A stretch of 34,242 nt of DNA from Amnibacterium sp. Lineage in GTDB: Bacteria > Actinomycetota > Actinomycetes > Actinomycetales > Microbacteriaceae. The stretch is taken from NCBI RefSeq assembly GCF_025463795.1, contig NZ_JAODBE010000139.1:1-34242 (forward strand). The letters are read 5' to 3'. A program made the translations under genes and the position numbers. Below, piece after piece: positions 26,587 to 34,242 of this stretch; position 1 is the first letter of the stretch, and every line of letters begins with the position of its first letter. The notes under the pieces were generated by a model. It worked only from the letters and a program-made list of their open reading frames with translations. It ran no database searches and was not told where the DNA came from.

Positions 26587-27255
26587 GTGAACGCGGTCTT
26601 GTGGGACGTCGATGGCACGCTGCTGCTGAACTCGTCGGTGGCGGGCCGGCTGTACGACCGGGCGATCGCCGAGGTGACCGGCGTCGAGCCGTCGGGGCGC
26701 CGCCCGAACGAGCACGGCAAGACGGACGCGCAGATCATCACCGAGCGGCTCGCCGACCTGGGATTCGGCCCGGACCTGCTGCCGGCGGTCCGCGAGCGCC
26801 TCGACGCCCTGTCGGTGGTCGCGTACACCGGCGAGGCGGCGCGCCGGACGGCGCCCGGCGTGACCGAGGCGGTCTCGGCGGTCGCCGCCGCGGGCTGGCG
26901 GAACGGCCTGCTCACCGGCAACTCGCCCGCCCGGATCCGCGCCAAGTTCACGAGTGCCGGCCTCGATCCGGCCCGCTTCGACGAGGCGCTCTGGTTCAGC
27001 GGGGAGGCGACGCCGGTGCGCGCCGACCTCGCCCGCCGCGCCCGCACCGAGGTGCCGGACGCCGCGCTCGTGGTCATCGGCGACACCCCGAGCGACGGGG
27101 AGGCGGCCGCCTCGGCGGGCATCCCCTTCGTCGCGGTCGCGACCGGGGCGTTCGGCGAGCAGGCGCTCCAGGATGCGGGAGCCGCGCTGGTCCTGCCCGA
27201 CCTCGAGGCGGGCCTGCCCGACCTGCTCGCCGCCCTCGCCCGGCTGGAGCGCTGA
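26587..27255 (+). CDS. HAD-superfamily hydrolase
   Basis: Phosphatase-like hydrolase, 222 residues. Motif I is DVDGTL with D7 and D9, motif II is LLTGNS, and motif IV is VIGDTPSDGEAA. The cap domain between residues 15 and 90 is the small helical type of subfamily I. Possible substrates include phosphoglycolate and other small phosphates; the sequence does not settle this. The start is a GTG at 26587. It is divergent from hemW and converges on DUF1990, with an 88-bp palindrome between the stops. Confidence 0.87.
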   Translation: MNAVLWDVDGTLLLNSSVAGRLYDRAIAEVTGVEPSGRRPNEHGKTDAQIITERLADLGFGPDLLPAVRERLDALSVVAYTGEAARRTAPGVTEAVSAVAAAGWRNGLLTGNSPARIRAKFTSAGLDPARFDEALWFSGEATPVRADLARRARTEVPDAALVVIGDTPSDGEAAASAGIPFVAVATGAFGEQALQDAGAALVLPDLEAGLPDLLAALARLER

Positions 27256-27256
27256 C

Positions 27257-27344
27257 ATCGCGCCGTTCCGGAGTTCCCGGCCGACACGCCGTCCGGATGC
27301 GACGTTTCGCGGCGTGTCGTCCCATTTCTCCGGAACGGCGCGAT
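27257..27344. repeat. 88-bp nested palindrome between convergent HAD and DUF1990 genes
   Basis: Outer arms ATCGCGCCGTTCCGGAG (27257-27273) and CTCCGGAACGGCGCGAT (27328-27344) are perfect over 17 bp. Inner arms CGACACGCCG (27282-27291) and CGGCGTGTCG (27310-27319) are perfect over 10 bp. The arms are separated by 8-base internal loops on each side, with an 18-base terminal loop. This is much larger and more ordered than a usual terminator. It has no similarity that I can see to the 59-bp elements. Confidence 0.85.
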
Positions 27345-27363
27345 CGCGGGCGTCGCGCGTCGG

Positions 27364-27978
27364 TCAGGCGGCGTTCGAGGGATGCAGGGCCTTCACCAGG
27401 CGTTCGTCGAGCCGCCTCTGCCGGGTCTCGACCGCCCTCGCACCGATGCCCCAGCCTCGGGACGTCCCCTGCCGGATGGAGCGCACGACGAGCCAGACGG
27501 CGTCGTCCTCCGCGTGCTCGAGCAGCAGCAGGCGCTCCTCGCACGACGCGTGCCCCGGGCGTGAGCCGTAGATGTATCCGATCCGCCCCGGCTCGTCGAT
27601 GACGCTGAGCACCTTGACCGGCCCGCAGCCCTCGTCGGCGCCCGAGCCGGTGATCGTCGCCGTCATGCCGGGCGTGATCCAGGGCGTGCCGTCCTCGAGG
27701 AACAGCGGCCCCGTCCCCCTGGGGGACACCGATCTGGCCTCGGCCCGGATGTCCTCGACGTCGAACCCGGCGGCGCGCAGGGCGCCCCAGGTCATCAGCG
27801 CCCTGCCGGCGAGGTCGAACCGTCGCGCACCGCTGCCGACCCGGTGCCGGCACTCGACGGCCGTGAAGCCGGGCGGCGGGAACGCCACGATCTCGGGGCT
27901 CGCCGTGGCACCGATCGCCGTGTAGTTCAGTCCCGCATCCGGAGCGTGCACCGCGGTGCGCCGTCGCGGGCCCGTCAT
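27364..27978 (-). CDS. DUF1990 (UPF0548-like) protein
   Basis: A 204-residue member of the DUF1990 family, function unknown to me. Features are [22 protein letters not shown] near the N-terminus, [27 protein letters not shown], and [23 protein letters not shown] with [18 protein letters not shown] at the end. The ATG at 27978 overlaps the lepA stop as ATGA, so the two are coupled. There is no signal peptide. Confidence 0.85.
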   Translation of the reverse strand: MTGPRRRTAVHAPDAGLNYTAIGATASPEIVAFPPPGFTAVECRHRVGSGARRFDLAGRALMTWGALRAAGFDVEDIRAEARSVSPRGTGPLFLEDGTPWITPGMTATITGSGADEGCGPVKVLSVIDEPGRIGYIYGSRPGHASCEERLLLLEHAEDDAVWLVVRSIRQGTSRGWGIGARAVETRQRRLDERLVKALHPSNAA

Positions 27979-29822
27979 CGCTTCGCCGTCTCCGTGTCCC
28001 CGGACAACGCGGCGATGAAGGCCTCCTGGGGCACCTCGACCCGGCCGACCATCTTCATCCGCTTCTTGCCCTCCTTCTGCTTCTCGAGCAGCTTGCGCTT
28101 GCGGGTGATGTCACCGCCGTAGCACTTGGCGAGCACGTCCTTCCGCATCGCCCGGATGGACTCCCGCGCGATGATGCGGGCGCCGATCGCCGCCTGCACG
28201 GGCACCTCGAACTGCTGCCGAGGGATGAGCTTCTTCAGCCGCTCCGTCATCAGCACCCCGTACGAGTAGGCCTTGTCGCGGTGCACGATCGCGCTGAACG
28301 CGTCCACCCGGTCGCCCTGGAGCAGGATGTCGACCTTCACGAGATCCGCGGCCTGCTCCCCCATCGGCTCGTAGTCCAGCGACGCGTAGCCCTGGGTCCG
28401 GCTCTTCAGCTGGTCGAAGAAGTCGAAGACGATCTCGCCGAGCGGCATCGAGTACCGCAGCTCGACCCGGTCCTCGCTGAGGTAGTCCATGCCGAGCAGG
28501 CCGCCGCGCCGGGTCTGGCAGAGCTCCATGACGGTGCCGACGTAGTCCTTCGGCGTGAGGATAGCGGCCTTCACCATCGGCTCCCGCACCTCGGCCACCT
28601 TGCCGATCGGGAACTCGCTGGGGTTCGTCACCGTGACCGTCTTGCCGTCGTCCGTCTGCACCTCGTACACGACGCTCGGCGCGGTCGCGATGAGGTCGAG
28701 GCCGAACTCGCGCTCGATCCGCTCGGTGACGATCTCGAGGTGGAGCAGGCCCAGGAAGCCGCACCGGAAGCCGAAGCCGAGTGCGACCGACGTCTCCGGC
28801 TCGTAGACGAGGGCGGCGTCGGACAGCTTCAGCTTGTCGAGCGCATCGCGGAGGTCGGGGTAGTCCGCGCCGTCGATCGGGTACAGCCCGGAGTACACCA
28901 TCGGCTTCGGTTCGGTGTAGCCCGCGAGCGCCTCGGCGGCGGGCTTGCGGGCGTTCGTCACCGTGTCGCCGACCTTCGACTGGCGCACGTCCTTCACGCC
29001 GGTGATGAGGTAGCCGACCTCCCCCACGCCGAGTCCACCGGTGGGGGTCGGCTCGGGGGCCGAGACGCCGATCTCGAGGAGGTCGTGGGTCGCGCGGGTG
29101 GACATCATCTGGATGCGCTCGCGGCCCGCGAGCCGCCCGTCGACCATCCGCACGTAGGTGATCACGCCCCGGTACGCGTCGTAGACCGAGTCGAAGATCG
29201 CGGCGCGGGCGGGCGCGTCCGGGTCGCCGACCGGATGGGGGATGCGCTCGACCACCCGGTCGAGCAGCGCCTCCACCCCCATGCCGGTCTTGCCGGAGAC
29301 GCGAAGCACCTCGTCGGGGTCGCCGCCGATGAGGTTCGCGAGCTCCTCGGCGTACTTCTCCGGTTCGGCGGCCGGCAGATCGATCTTGTTCAGCACCGGG
29401 ATGATCTCGAGATCGTTCTCGAGGGCCAGGTACAGGTTCGCGAGTGTCTGCGCCTCGATGCCCTGCGCCGCGTCGACGAGCAGGATCGCGCCCTCGCACG
29501 CCGCGAGGGATCGCGAGACCTCGTAGGTGAAGTCGACGTGGCCCGGCGTGTCGATCATGTTCAACGCGTAGGTGGCCCCGTCGACCGCCCACGGCATGCG
29601 CACGGCCTGGCTCTTGATCGTGATGCCGCGCTCACGCTCGATGTCCATCCGGTCGAGGTACTGCGCCCTGGCGTCCCGGTCCGAGACGATCCCCGTGATC
29701 CCGAGCATGCGGTCGGCCAGCGTCGACTTGCCGTGGTCGATGTGCGCGATGATGCAGAAGTTGCGGATCGACTCGGGCGGCGTCGCGGCGGGCTCGAGGG
29801 GCTGCAGCGCGCGGGGTGGCAT
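27975..29822 (-). CDS. lepA: Elongation factor 4 (LepA)
   Basis: Ribosomal GTPase (EF4), 615 residues. The G1 loop is AHIDHGKST (26-34), then the G2 region [19 protein letters not shown] and NKIDLP. Domains similar to EF-G follow, with the diagnostic C-terminal LepA domain ([41 protein letters not shown]). The ATG at 29822 gives the normal start. CACTGT ends seven bases upstream, so it may be leaderless. DUF1990 is coupled downstream. A Nudix gene is divergent about 70 bases away. Confidence 0.97.
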   Translation of the reverse strand: MPPRALQPLEPAATPPESIRNFCIIAHIDHGKSTLADRMLGITGIVSDRDARAQYLDRMDIERERGITIKSQAVRMPWAVDGATYALNMIDTPGHVDFTYEVSRSLAACEGAILLVDAAQGIEAQTLANLYLALENDLEIIPVLNKIDLPAAEPEKYAEELANLIGGDPDEVLRVSGKTGMGVEALLDRVVERIPHPVGDPDAPARAAIFDSVYDAYRGVITYVRMVDGRLAGRERIQMMSTRATHDLLEIGVSAPEPTPTGGLGVGEVGYLITGVKDVRQSKVGDTVTNARKPAAEALAGYTEPKPMVYSGLYPIDGADYPDLRDALDKLKLSDAALVYEPETSVALGFGFRCGFLGLLHLEIVTERIEREFGLDLIATAPSVVYEVQTDDGKTVTVTNPSEFPIGKVAEVREPMVKAAILTPKDYVGTVMELCQTRRGGLLGMDYLSEDRVELRYSMPLGEIVFDFFDQLKSRTQGYASLDYEPMGEQAADLVKVDILLQGDRVDAFSAIVHRDKAYSYGVLMTERLKKLIPRQQFEVPVQAAIGARIIARESIRAMRKDVLAKCYGGDITRKRKLLEKQKEGKKRMKMVGRVEVPQEAFIAALSGDTETAKR

Positions 29823-29880
29823 GGCGGCAACAGTGTCGCACAGGCAGGGGCGGCTCCCCGGTGCACGCTCCGCGCCTGGG

Positions 29881-29886
29881 TAGGGT
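29881..29886 (+). promoter_or_regulatory. -10 box TAGGGT for the leaderless Nudix gene
   Basis: TAGGGT, six bases, then GTG at 29893. No Shine-Dalgarno. The divergent lepA has CACTGT at 29835-29830, so the short gap holds both promoters. Confidence 0.5.
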
Positions 29887-29892
29887 CGGCCG

Positions 29893-30372
29893 GTGCCCAC
29901 CCCCGACTTCGTCCTGCGACTGCGCGAGCGCGTCGGGCACGAGCCCCTCTGGCTCGTCGGCACGACGGCGGTCGTCGCCGACGGCGATCGGCTGCTGCTC
30001 GTGCGCCGCGCGGACTCCGGCGACTGGTCGCCGGTGGCCGGCATCGTCGAGCCCGGCGAGCACACCGCGGACGCGGCCGAACGCGAGGTGCTCGAGGAGG
30101 CCTCCGTCGTCGCGGTCGTCGAACGCCTCGCCGCGGTCTCCGTCACGCAGGAGTACGAGTACCCGAACGGCGATCGGACCCGCTACACGGACCTGACCTA
30201 CCGGCTTCGGTACGTCTCGGGCGAGGCCGCGGTCGGCGACGACGAGTCGACCGAGGTGGCCTGGTTCCCCCGCGACGCCCTGCCCCCGATGCCGGAGCGC
30301 TACCTGCGCCGCATCCGCCACGCCCTCGAGGACCGCGCCGACGCGGTCATCGACCGGCGCGCCGAGCCCTGA
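29893..30372 (+). CDS. Nudix hydrolase
   Basis: Pyrophosphohydrolase of the Nudix superfamily, 159 residues. The Nudix box is [23 protein letters not shown]. The G, E and REVLEE positions are kept, and the usual glycine near the end is serine. The substrate is not evident; NUDT1-like or NADH-type signals are not clear. The start is a GTG at 29893 with a -10 box six bases before it. The aminotransferase gene converges on it, four bases from its stop. Confidence 0.9.
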   Translation: MPTPDFVLRLRERVGHEPLWLVGTTAVVADGDRLLLVRRADSGDWSPVAGIVEPGEHTADAAEREVLEEASVVAVVERLAAVSVTQEYEYPNGDRTRYTDLTYRLRYVSGEAAVGDDESTEVAWFPRDALPPMPERYLRRIRHALEDRADAVIDRRAEP

Positions 30373-30376
30373 CGCC

Positions 30377-31561
30377 TCAGGCGCCCGCGGTCAGCGCCGC
30401 CGCCACGGCCGGCTCGGGCCCGTCGGGACGCGGGAGCCTCGCGAGTCCGGCGAGCAGGGTCTCGCGCGACGCCGCCGCGCAGACCCGGATCCAGCCCTCG
30501 CCCGCGGCCCCGAACGCGCTGCCGGGCGCCACCGACACCCGCTGCTCGAGCAGGAACTGCTCCGCCCAGTGGGCGACGTCGCCCCCACTCGCGTGCGACA
30601 CGTCGATCCAGAGGTAGAACGCCCCGCCGGGCTCCAGGTAGCGGATGCCGAGCCCGTCGAGCAGTGCCGCGGCCGCCGTCAGGTTGCCGCGGTAGTGCTC
30701 CCCCGCCGCCGCGACGGCGTCCTGCGGCCCGGAGATCGCGGCGAGCGCCGCGTGCTGGGCGGGCGTGTTCACGCAGGAGACGATGGCCTCCTGGTAGGTG
30801 CGCAGCACCTGGTCGAGCCCGAGCGGCACGACCAGGCTGCCGACGCGGGCGCCCGTGAGGGCGTACGTCTTCGAGAACGAGTGCACGGTCAGCACCCGGT
30901 CCTCCTCGTCGAAGGCGGCTGGGCTCACGTGCGGCACGGCCCAGGCGAAGGCCTCGTACACCTCATCGCTGATCAGCCAGAGGTCGTGCCGGGACGCGAA
31001 CGCGAGCAGCTGCCGAAGCACCGGCTCGGGGAACACCACACCGAGCGGGTTCGACGGCGAGTTGACGATGATCGCCCTGGTGCGGCTCGTCACCTGGGCG
31101 TCGAGCGCGGCGACGTCGGGCAGGAACCCCCGGTCCGGGTCCAGCCGGTAGGGCACGGGGACCGCCGAGAGCATCCGGGGTGCCATGGTGAAGGTCGTGT
31201 AGCCGGGGTCCGGCACCAGCACCTCGTCGCCCGGCTCGAGCACGAGCGACAGCGCCAGGAAGAGCGCCTCCGTGGCGCCCGGGGTGACCCAGACGTTGTC
31301 GGCGTCGACCGGGATGCCGTTGACCCGGCGCAGCTTCGCCGCGATCGCCTCCCGCAGCGGGGCGATGCCCGCGTTCGCGGTGTAGGCGGTGTCGTCCGCC
31401 AGCCACGCCCGGCTGGCGGCCTCGAGCACGTGCGGGGCGACCGGCTGGTCCGGTTCTCCCACGGCGAGGGCGAGCACGCCCGGCATCCGCAGCGCGATCT
31501 CATGGATGCGGCGGATGCCCGACCCGGGGACGTCGAACGCGGTGCGGGAGAATGTCGGCAC
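30377..31561 (-). CDS. PLP-dependent class I/II aminotransferase
   Basis: Cytosolic aminotransferase, about 394 residues. [11 protein letters not shown] and [17 protein letters not shown] open the fold. NSPSNPLG is the substrate-side motif. SDEVYEAF and [15 protein letters not shown] hold the PLP lysine in SFSK. It resembles aspartate or broad-specificity aminotransferases; the amino-acid specificity cannot be read from sequence. I place the start at the GTG at 31561, after TTGAAT and six bases; a TTG at 31573 is an alternative. rpsT is divergent. Confidence 0.9.
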   Translation of the reverse strand: MPTFSRTAFDVPGSGIRRIHEIALRMPGVLALAVGEPDQPVAPHVLEAASRAWLADDTAYTANAGIAPLREAIAAKLRRVNGIPVDADNVWVTPGATEALFLALSLVLEPGDEVLVPDPGYTTFTMAPRMLSAVPVPYRLDPDRGFLPDVAALDAQVTSRTRAIIVNSPSNPLGVVFPEPVLRQLLAFASRHDLWLISDEVYEAFAWAVPHVSPAAFDEEDRVLTVHSFSKTYALTGARVGSLVVPLGLDQVLRTYQEAIVSCVNTPAQHAALAAISGPQDAVAAAGEHYRGNLTAAAALLDGLGIRYLEPGGAFYLWIDVSHASGGDVAHWAEQFLLEQRVSVAPGSAFGAAGEGWIRVCAAASRETLLAGLARLPRPDGPEPAVAAALTAGA

Positions 31562-31678
31562 CGCTGCATTCAACCCTGCCCGTCCGCTCGAGACGGGCGG
31601 CAGGGCACCGGGCTCGACCTGATACGCTGTCGGACGGCTTTCGGGCGCCCGCGAGACCGCGCGGCCCGGCCCGACGAC

Positions 31679-31693
31679 GGCGGACAGTCCGCC
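31679..31693 (+). promoter_or_regulatory. Short hairpin in the rpsT leader
   Basis: GGCGGA-CAG-TCCGCC, a perfect 6-bp stem, lies 36 bases before the rpsT start. S20 autoregulates in some bacteria, but I cannot match this to a known element. TACGCT at 31623-31628 is a possible -10. Confidence 0.35.
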
Positions 31694-31728
31694 CTCCCGA
31701 CATCGTCTTCCGAAAGAGGAATCCGCAC

Positions 31729-31992
31729 GTGGCGAACATCAAGTCGCAGCTCAAGCGCATCGGCACCAACAAGAAGGCCCACGACCGCAACAAGGCCGTG
31801 AAGAGCGAGCTCAAGACGGCCATCCGCGCCGTTCGCACCGCGATCACCGCCGGCGACAAGGACAAGGCCGCCAGCGCCCTCGCCTACGCCAGCAAGAAGC
31901 TCGACAAGGCCGCCTCCAAGGGCGTCATCCACCAGAACCAGGCCGCGAACCGCAAGTCGGCCATCGCGAAGCACGTCGGCCAGCTGGGCTGA
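31729..31992 (+). CDS. rpsT: Small-subunit ribosomal protein S20
   Basis: Binds 16S rRNA early in 30S assembly. The 87 residues start [32 protein letters not shown], the usual S20 opening, and end [18 protein letters not shown]. It is Lys/Ala-rich and basic. The GTG at 31729 follows AAAGAGGA eight bases upstream. It is a single-gene unit with a leader hairpin and a strong terminator hairpin. It is divergent from the aminotransferase, and holA lies downstream on the other strand. Confidence 0.97.
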   Translation: MANIKSQLKRIGTNKKAHDRNKAVKSELKTAIRAVRTAITAGDKDKAASALAYASKKLDKAASKGVIHQNQAANRKSAIAKHVGQLG

Positions 31993-31996
31993 TCGA

Positions 31997-32022
31997 TCTT
32001 CGACGCGTACACGCGTCGAAGA
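31997..32022 (+). terminator. rpsT terminator hairpin
   Basis: TCTTCGACGCGT and ACGCGTCGAAGA pair over 12 bp with a 2-base gap, or 11 bp with a 4-base TACA loop. It begins 5 bases after the rpsT stop. No T-tract follows, as is common in high-GC actinobacteria. Confidence 0.75.
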
Positions 32023-32230
32023 CGACGCTGACTGATCCTCCCATTTCGGAGGTCGGCTCGCGATAGTTGCCGGCGCCCCTGCACGTCAGGGCGTTGTCGG
32101 TCCGAGTCGGGATGCCCGGATGCGGCCGATGAACGGGCCTGTTCGGGTGCGACGGGCCGCCGATGACGTTCCTCGGTGCCGGACGTGGCCCGTCGGCTGC
32201 GGCAGATCGCTCGTCAGCGCCGACGTCGAG
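32023..32230. other. Intergenic stretch between rpsT and holA
   Basis: No gene is supported. A weak CCTCC/GGAGG hairpin lies near 32038-32053, and a loose CGCCC/GGGCG pairing near 32076-32094. These could end transcripts from either side. Confidence 0.35.
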
Positions 32231-33256
32231 TCAGCCTTCGCCACGGGTCGCGACGAATGCGACCAGCCGCTCGACCGCGAACTCCGGGTCGCGCGCCGCG
32301 CCCTTCACCCGCTCGTCGGTCTCGGCGATCATCACCATGGCCCGGCCGAGCCCGTCCGCCTGCCAGCCCTGGGCGTCGCGCCTGGCGCGGTCGACCTGCC
32401 AGGGCGCGAGCCCGAGCTCGGCCGCGACCTGCGGCCCGCCTCCGCGCGCGTCGAAGACCCGGGCCATCGTCCGCAGCTTCATCGCGATCGCCGCGACGAT
32501 GGGCACCGGGTCGGCGCCTGTGGCTATGGCGTGCCGGAGCAGGACGAGGGCATCGCCCCTGCGCCCGGCGATCGCAGCGTCGGCGACGGCGAACGCGTTG
32601 GTCTCGACGCGGCCGGCGTAGTAGGTCTCGACCGTCGACTCGGAGATGTCGCCGCGGGTGTCGGCGATGAGCTGCTGGCAGGCCGAGGCGAGCTCTGCGA
32701 GGTCCTCCTGGAACGCGGACACGAGCACCCGCAGCGCGCCGGGGGCGATGCGCTTGCCGGCCGCCCGGAACTCGGCGGCCGCGAACGAGGACCGGTCGGC
32801 GTCGCGCTTCAGTTCGGCGCACGCGATCTCGATGCCGCCGCCCAGGCCACCGCGGACCGCGTCGATCAGCTTCTTGCCGCGCGCTCCCCCGGCGTGCCGC
32901 AGCACGACGGTCGTGTCGTCGGCGGGGTGCTCCAGGTATCGCAGCGCCTCGGTGAGGAAGCCCTCGGAGAGCCGCTCCACGCCGGTGACTCGGATGAGAC
33001 GGGGCTCGCCGAACAGCGACGGGCTCGCGAGCGTCGTGAGATCCCCGGGCGACGCGACGGCCGCGTCCAGATCGCTGACCTCGACGCTCGGGTCGGCGGC
33101 GACGAGCGCGGCGCGGATCGACCGGGTCGCGCGCTCGGCGAGCAGCTCCTCCGGCCCCGAGACGAGCACCACCGGCGCCGGCCTGGCCTCGTCCCAGCCC
33201 AACGTGGGGATCTTGGCGGCACCCGATCTCGCGGGCGCGGCGGCACGGGCAGCCAT
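32231..33256 (-). CDS. holA: DNA polymerase III delta subunit
   Basis: Clamp-loader subunit that opens the sliding clamp. The 341 residues show the HolA pattern: PAPVVLVSGPEELLAERATRSIR, LDAAVASPGDLTTLASPSLFGEPRLIRV, DTTVVLRHAGGARGKKL, and LLRHAIATGADPVPIVAAIAMKLRTMARV near the end. It has no P-loop, as expected for delta. The ATG at 33256 was taken; the first 15 residues are Ala-rich. comEC lies 40 bases upstream on the same strand. Confidence 0.94.
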   Translation of the reverse strand: MAARAAAPARSGAAKIPTLGWDEARPAPVVLVSGPEELLAERATRSIRAALVAADPSVEVSDLDAAVASPGDLTTLASPSLFGEPRLIRVTGVERLSEGFLTEALRYLEHPADDTTVVLRHAGGARGKKLIDAVRGGLGGGIEIACAELKRDADRSSFAAAEFRAAGKRIAPGALRVLVSAFQEDLAELASACQQLIADTRGDISESTVETYYAGRVETNAFAVADAAIAGRRGDALVLLRHAIATGADPVPIVAAIAMKLRTMARVFDARGGGPQVAAELGLAPWQVDRARRDAQGWQADGLGRAMVMIAETDERVKGAARDPEFAVERLVAFVATRGEG

Positions 33257-33296
33257 GATGCCTCCAGTATCCAGGGTGCCGGGGACACGGCCCGAG

Positions 33297-34242
33297 CTAC
33301 GGGGCGGGCGCCCACACCGCGGGGGTCACCGGGTGCTCGGTCCACACGGTCAGGCCTCCGTCGGCGGCGGGCGCAACGAGCAGCAGCCCCTCCTGATCGG
33401 TTCGGAAGGGAGCGATGCGGTCCGCGCGCAGGATCCGCAGGAGCCGGGCGGTCGGGTGGTGGTAGTCGTTGTGCGCGCCGACGCCCATGAGGCCGGCCGC
33501 GGCGCCGGAGGCGGCGTAGAAGGCCGGGCTCTGGTCGGCGGATCCGTGATGCGCGACCTTCACGAGGTCGACGTGCGGCAGCGGACCCGCCGCGAGGAGC
33601 GCGTTCTGGGCGTCCTCGCCGAGATCGCCGGTGAACAGGGACCGGATGCGGCCCGCGACCAGCAGCGTGATGCTCGCCGGGTTGCCTGGCTGGATGTCGT
33701 CCAGCGGGTCCTCGGGCCAGAGCACGTCGAGGCGCAGCCGTCCCACCTGCGCATGCTCACCCCGATGCACCTGCAGCACGTGCGCACCGGCCGCGGCGAT
33801 CGAGGCGCGGAGGGAGTCCGCGGCTGCACCGTCGCTCGGTCCCACGAACGCGGTGCCCACTCGGTCGGCGATCGACCGGCTCGCCCCCACGTGGTCGGCG
33901 TCCCAGTGGGTGAGCACGAGCAGATCGATGCGACGCACGCCGAGCCGGTCGAGGCAGGCGCGGATCGGTGGCCCCTGCCGTCCGGTGTCCACGAGGGCGA
34001 AGTGCCCTTCCCCTCCGTTCAGGACGAACGCATCCCCCTGGCCGACGTCGCAGCCCGCGATCTCCCAGTCGGGCGGCGGAGCGACGGAGCGTCCGACCGC
34101 CACTCCCGCGAGGACACCGAGGCCGACCACGAGCGCGAGCAGGCCCGCACCGGCCGCCGCGACGCGGACCGGCCGACGGACGGAGCGGCCCGCGGCGAGC
34201 AGCCCGAGCGCCAGCAGGGCGACCGCGAGCAGGCCGCCCGCG
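33297..34242 (-). CDS. comEC: ComEC/Rec2 family protein, C-terminal part (5' end outside the window)
   Basis: Competence-type DNA-uptake channel with a metallo-beta-lactamase-like domain. The visible part ends at 33297. LTHWDADHVG is the metal motif (THxDxDHxG), IAGCDVGQGDAFVL opens the domain, and LFTGDLGEDAQ and DLVKVAHHGSADQ are further ligands. Upstream the frame stays open to the window edge and is hydrophobic, so an internal GTG at 34130 is not the true start. The membrane Competence domain lies outside. holA follows, the usual order. Confidence 0.92.
   Translation of the reverse strand, partial: AGGLLAVALLALGLLAAGRSVRRPVRVAAAGAGLLALVVGLGVLAGVAVGRSVAPPPDWEIAGCDVGQGDAFVLNGGEGHFALVDTGRQGPPIRACLDRLGVRRIDLLVLTHWDADHVGASRSIADRVGTAFVGPSDGAAADSLRASIAAAGAHVLQVHRGEHAQVGRLRLDVLWPEDPLDDIQPGNPASITLLVAGRIRSLFTGDLGEDAQNALLAAGPLPHVDLVKVAHHGSADQSPAFYAASGAAAGLMGVGAHNDYHHPTARLLRILRADRIAPFRTDQEGLLLVAPAADGGLTVWTEHPVTPAVWAPAP

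Noticed and set aside
27976-30617. Long ORFs on both strands across lepA, including a 778-codon plus-strand frame
   Set aside because: lepA is certain here; the others are codon-composition shadows.

Overview
The window is a chromosomal segment of a high-GC actinobacterium (roughly 70% GC by eye). Gene order and several short start architectures fit Microbacteriaceae best. That assignment is inferred from gene content and style, not from a search. The backbone is a long, almost all minus-strand housekeeping cluster. Read from the right edge it runs comEC (partial) - holA - [rpsT, plus strand] - aminotransferase - [Nudix, plus strand] - lepA - DUF1990 - [HAD, plus strand] - hemW - [two DUF4870 genes, plus strand] - hrcA - dnaJ - rsmE - [inserted plus-strand nuclease cassette] - HIT - phoH - ybeY - corC - era - leuA - [SnoaL-like] - recO - uppS - carbonic anhydrase - copper-storage protein - [hypothetical, plus strand] - glyS - DUF2071 - FAD reductase - [MFS, plus strand] / tetR - [ybaK, plus strand] / frnE-like - small ORF - dusB - dgt. 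Many neighbours overlap by the 4-base ATGA or GTGA motif, which implies tight operons: HIT-phoH-ybeY-corC-era, glyS-DUF2071-reductase, lepA-DUF1990 and frnE-small ORF.

Regions. 1-2,435: dGTPase and tRNA dihydrouridine synthase. The dgt frame is cut by a TAG near its end and stays open beyond it. 2,436-6,387: thiol oxidoreductase with a coupled 43-residue cysteine-containing ORF, a YbaK deacylase, and a divergent TetR/14-TM drug-efflux pair with a palindrome over the promoter. 6,388-9,630: a glyS operon carrying two accessory genes. 9,631-11,335: an orphan ORF, a Cys/Met-rich copper-storage protein with three palindromes upstream, and a beta-carbonic anhydrase. 11,434-15,701: uppS, recO, a SnoaL-like gene, and leuA with a leucine-rich leader peptide and a strong hairpin. 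15,749-24,214: era through hrcA, with a CIRCE operator at the hrcA promoter. 24,385-34,242: small membrane proteins, hemW, lepA, rpsT, holA and comEC.

The most unusual element is at about 20,027-21,208. Two 59-bp imperfect palindromes, about 83% identical and in the same orientation, flank one plus-strand gene for a DUF559/Vsr-like nuclease with an AbiEi-like N-terminus. The unit sits between HIT and rsmE inside the otherwise minus-strand cluster. It resembles a REP/RAYT arrangement with a different enzyme in place of the transposase. A separate 88-bp nested palindrome lies at 27,257-27,344.

Several genes (ybaK, HIT, lepA, Nudix, hemW, the nuclease gene and the leuA leader ORF) have a TANNNT-like box 6-8 bases before the start codon and no Shine-Dalgarno. 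This points to frequent leaderless transcription. No tRNA, rRNA, CRISPR array, prophage or classical insertion sequence was seen.
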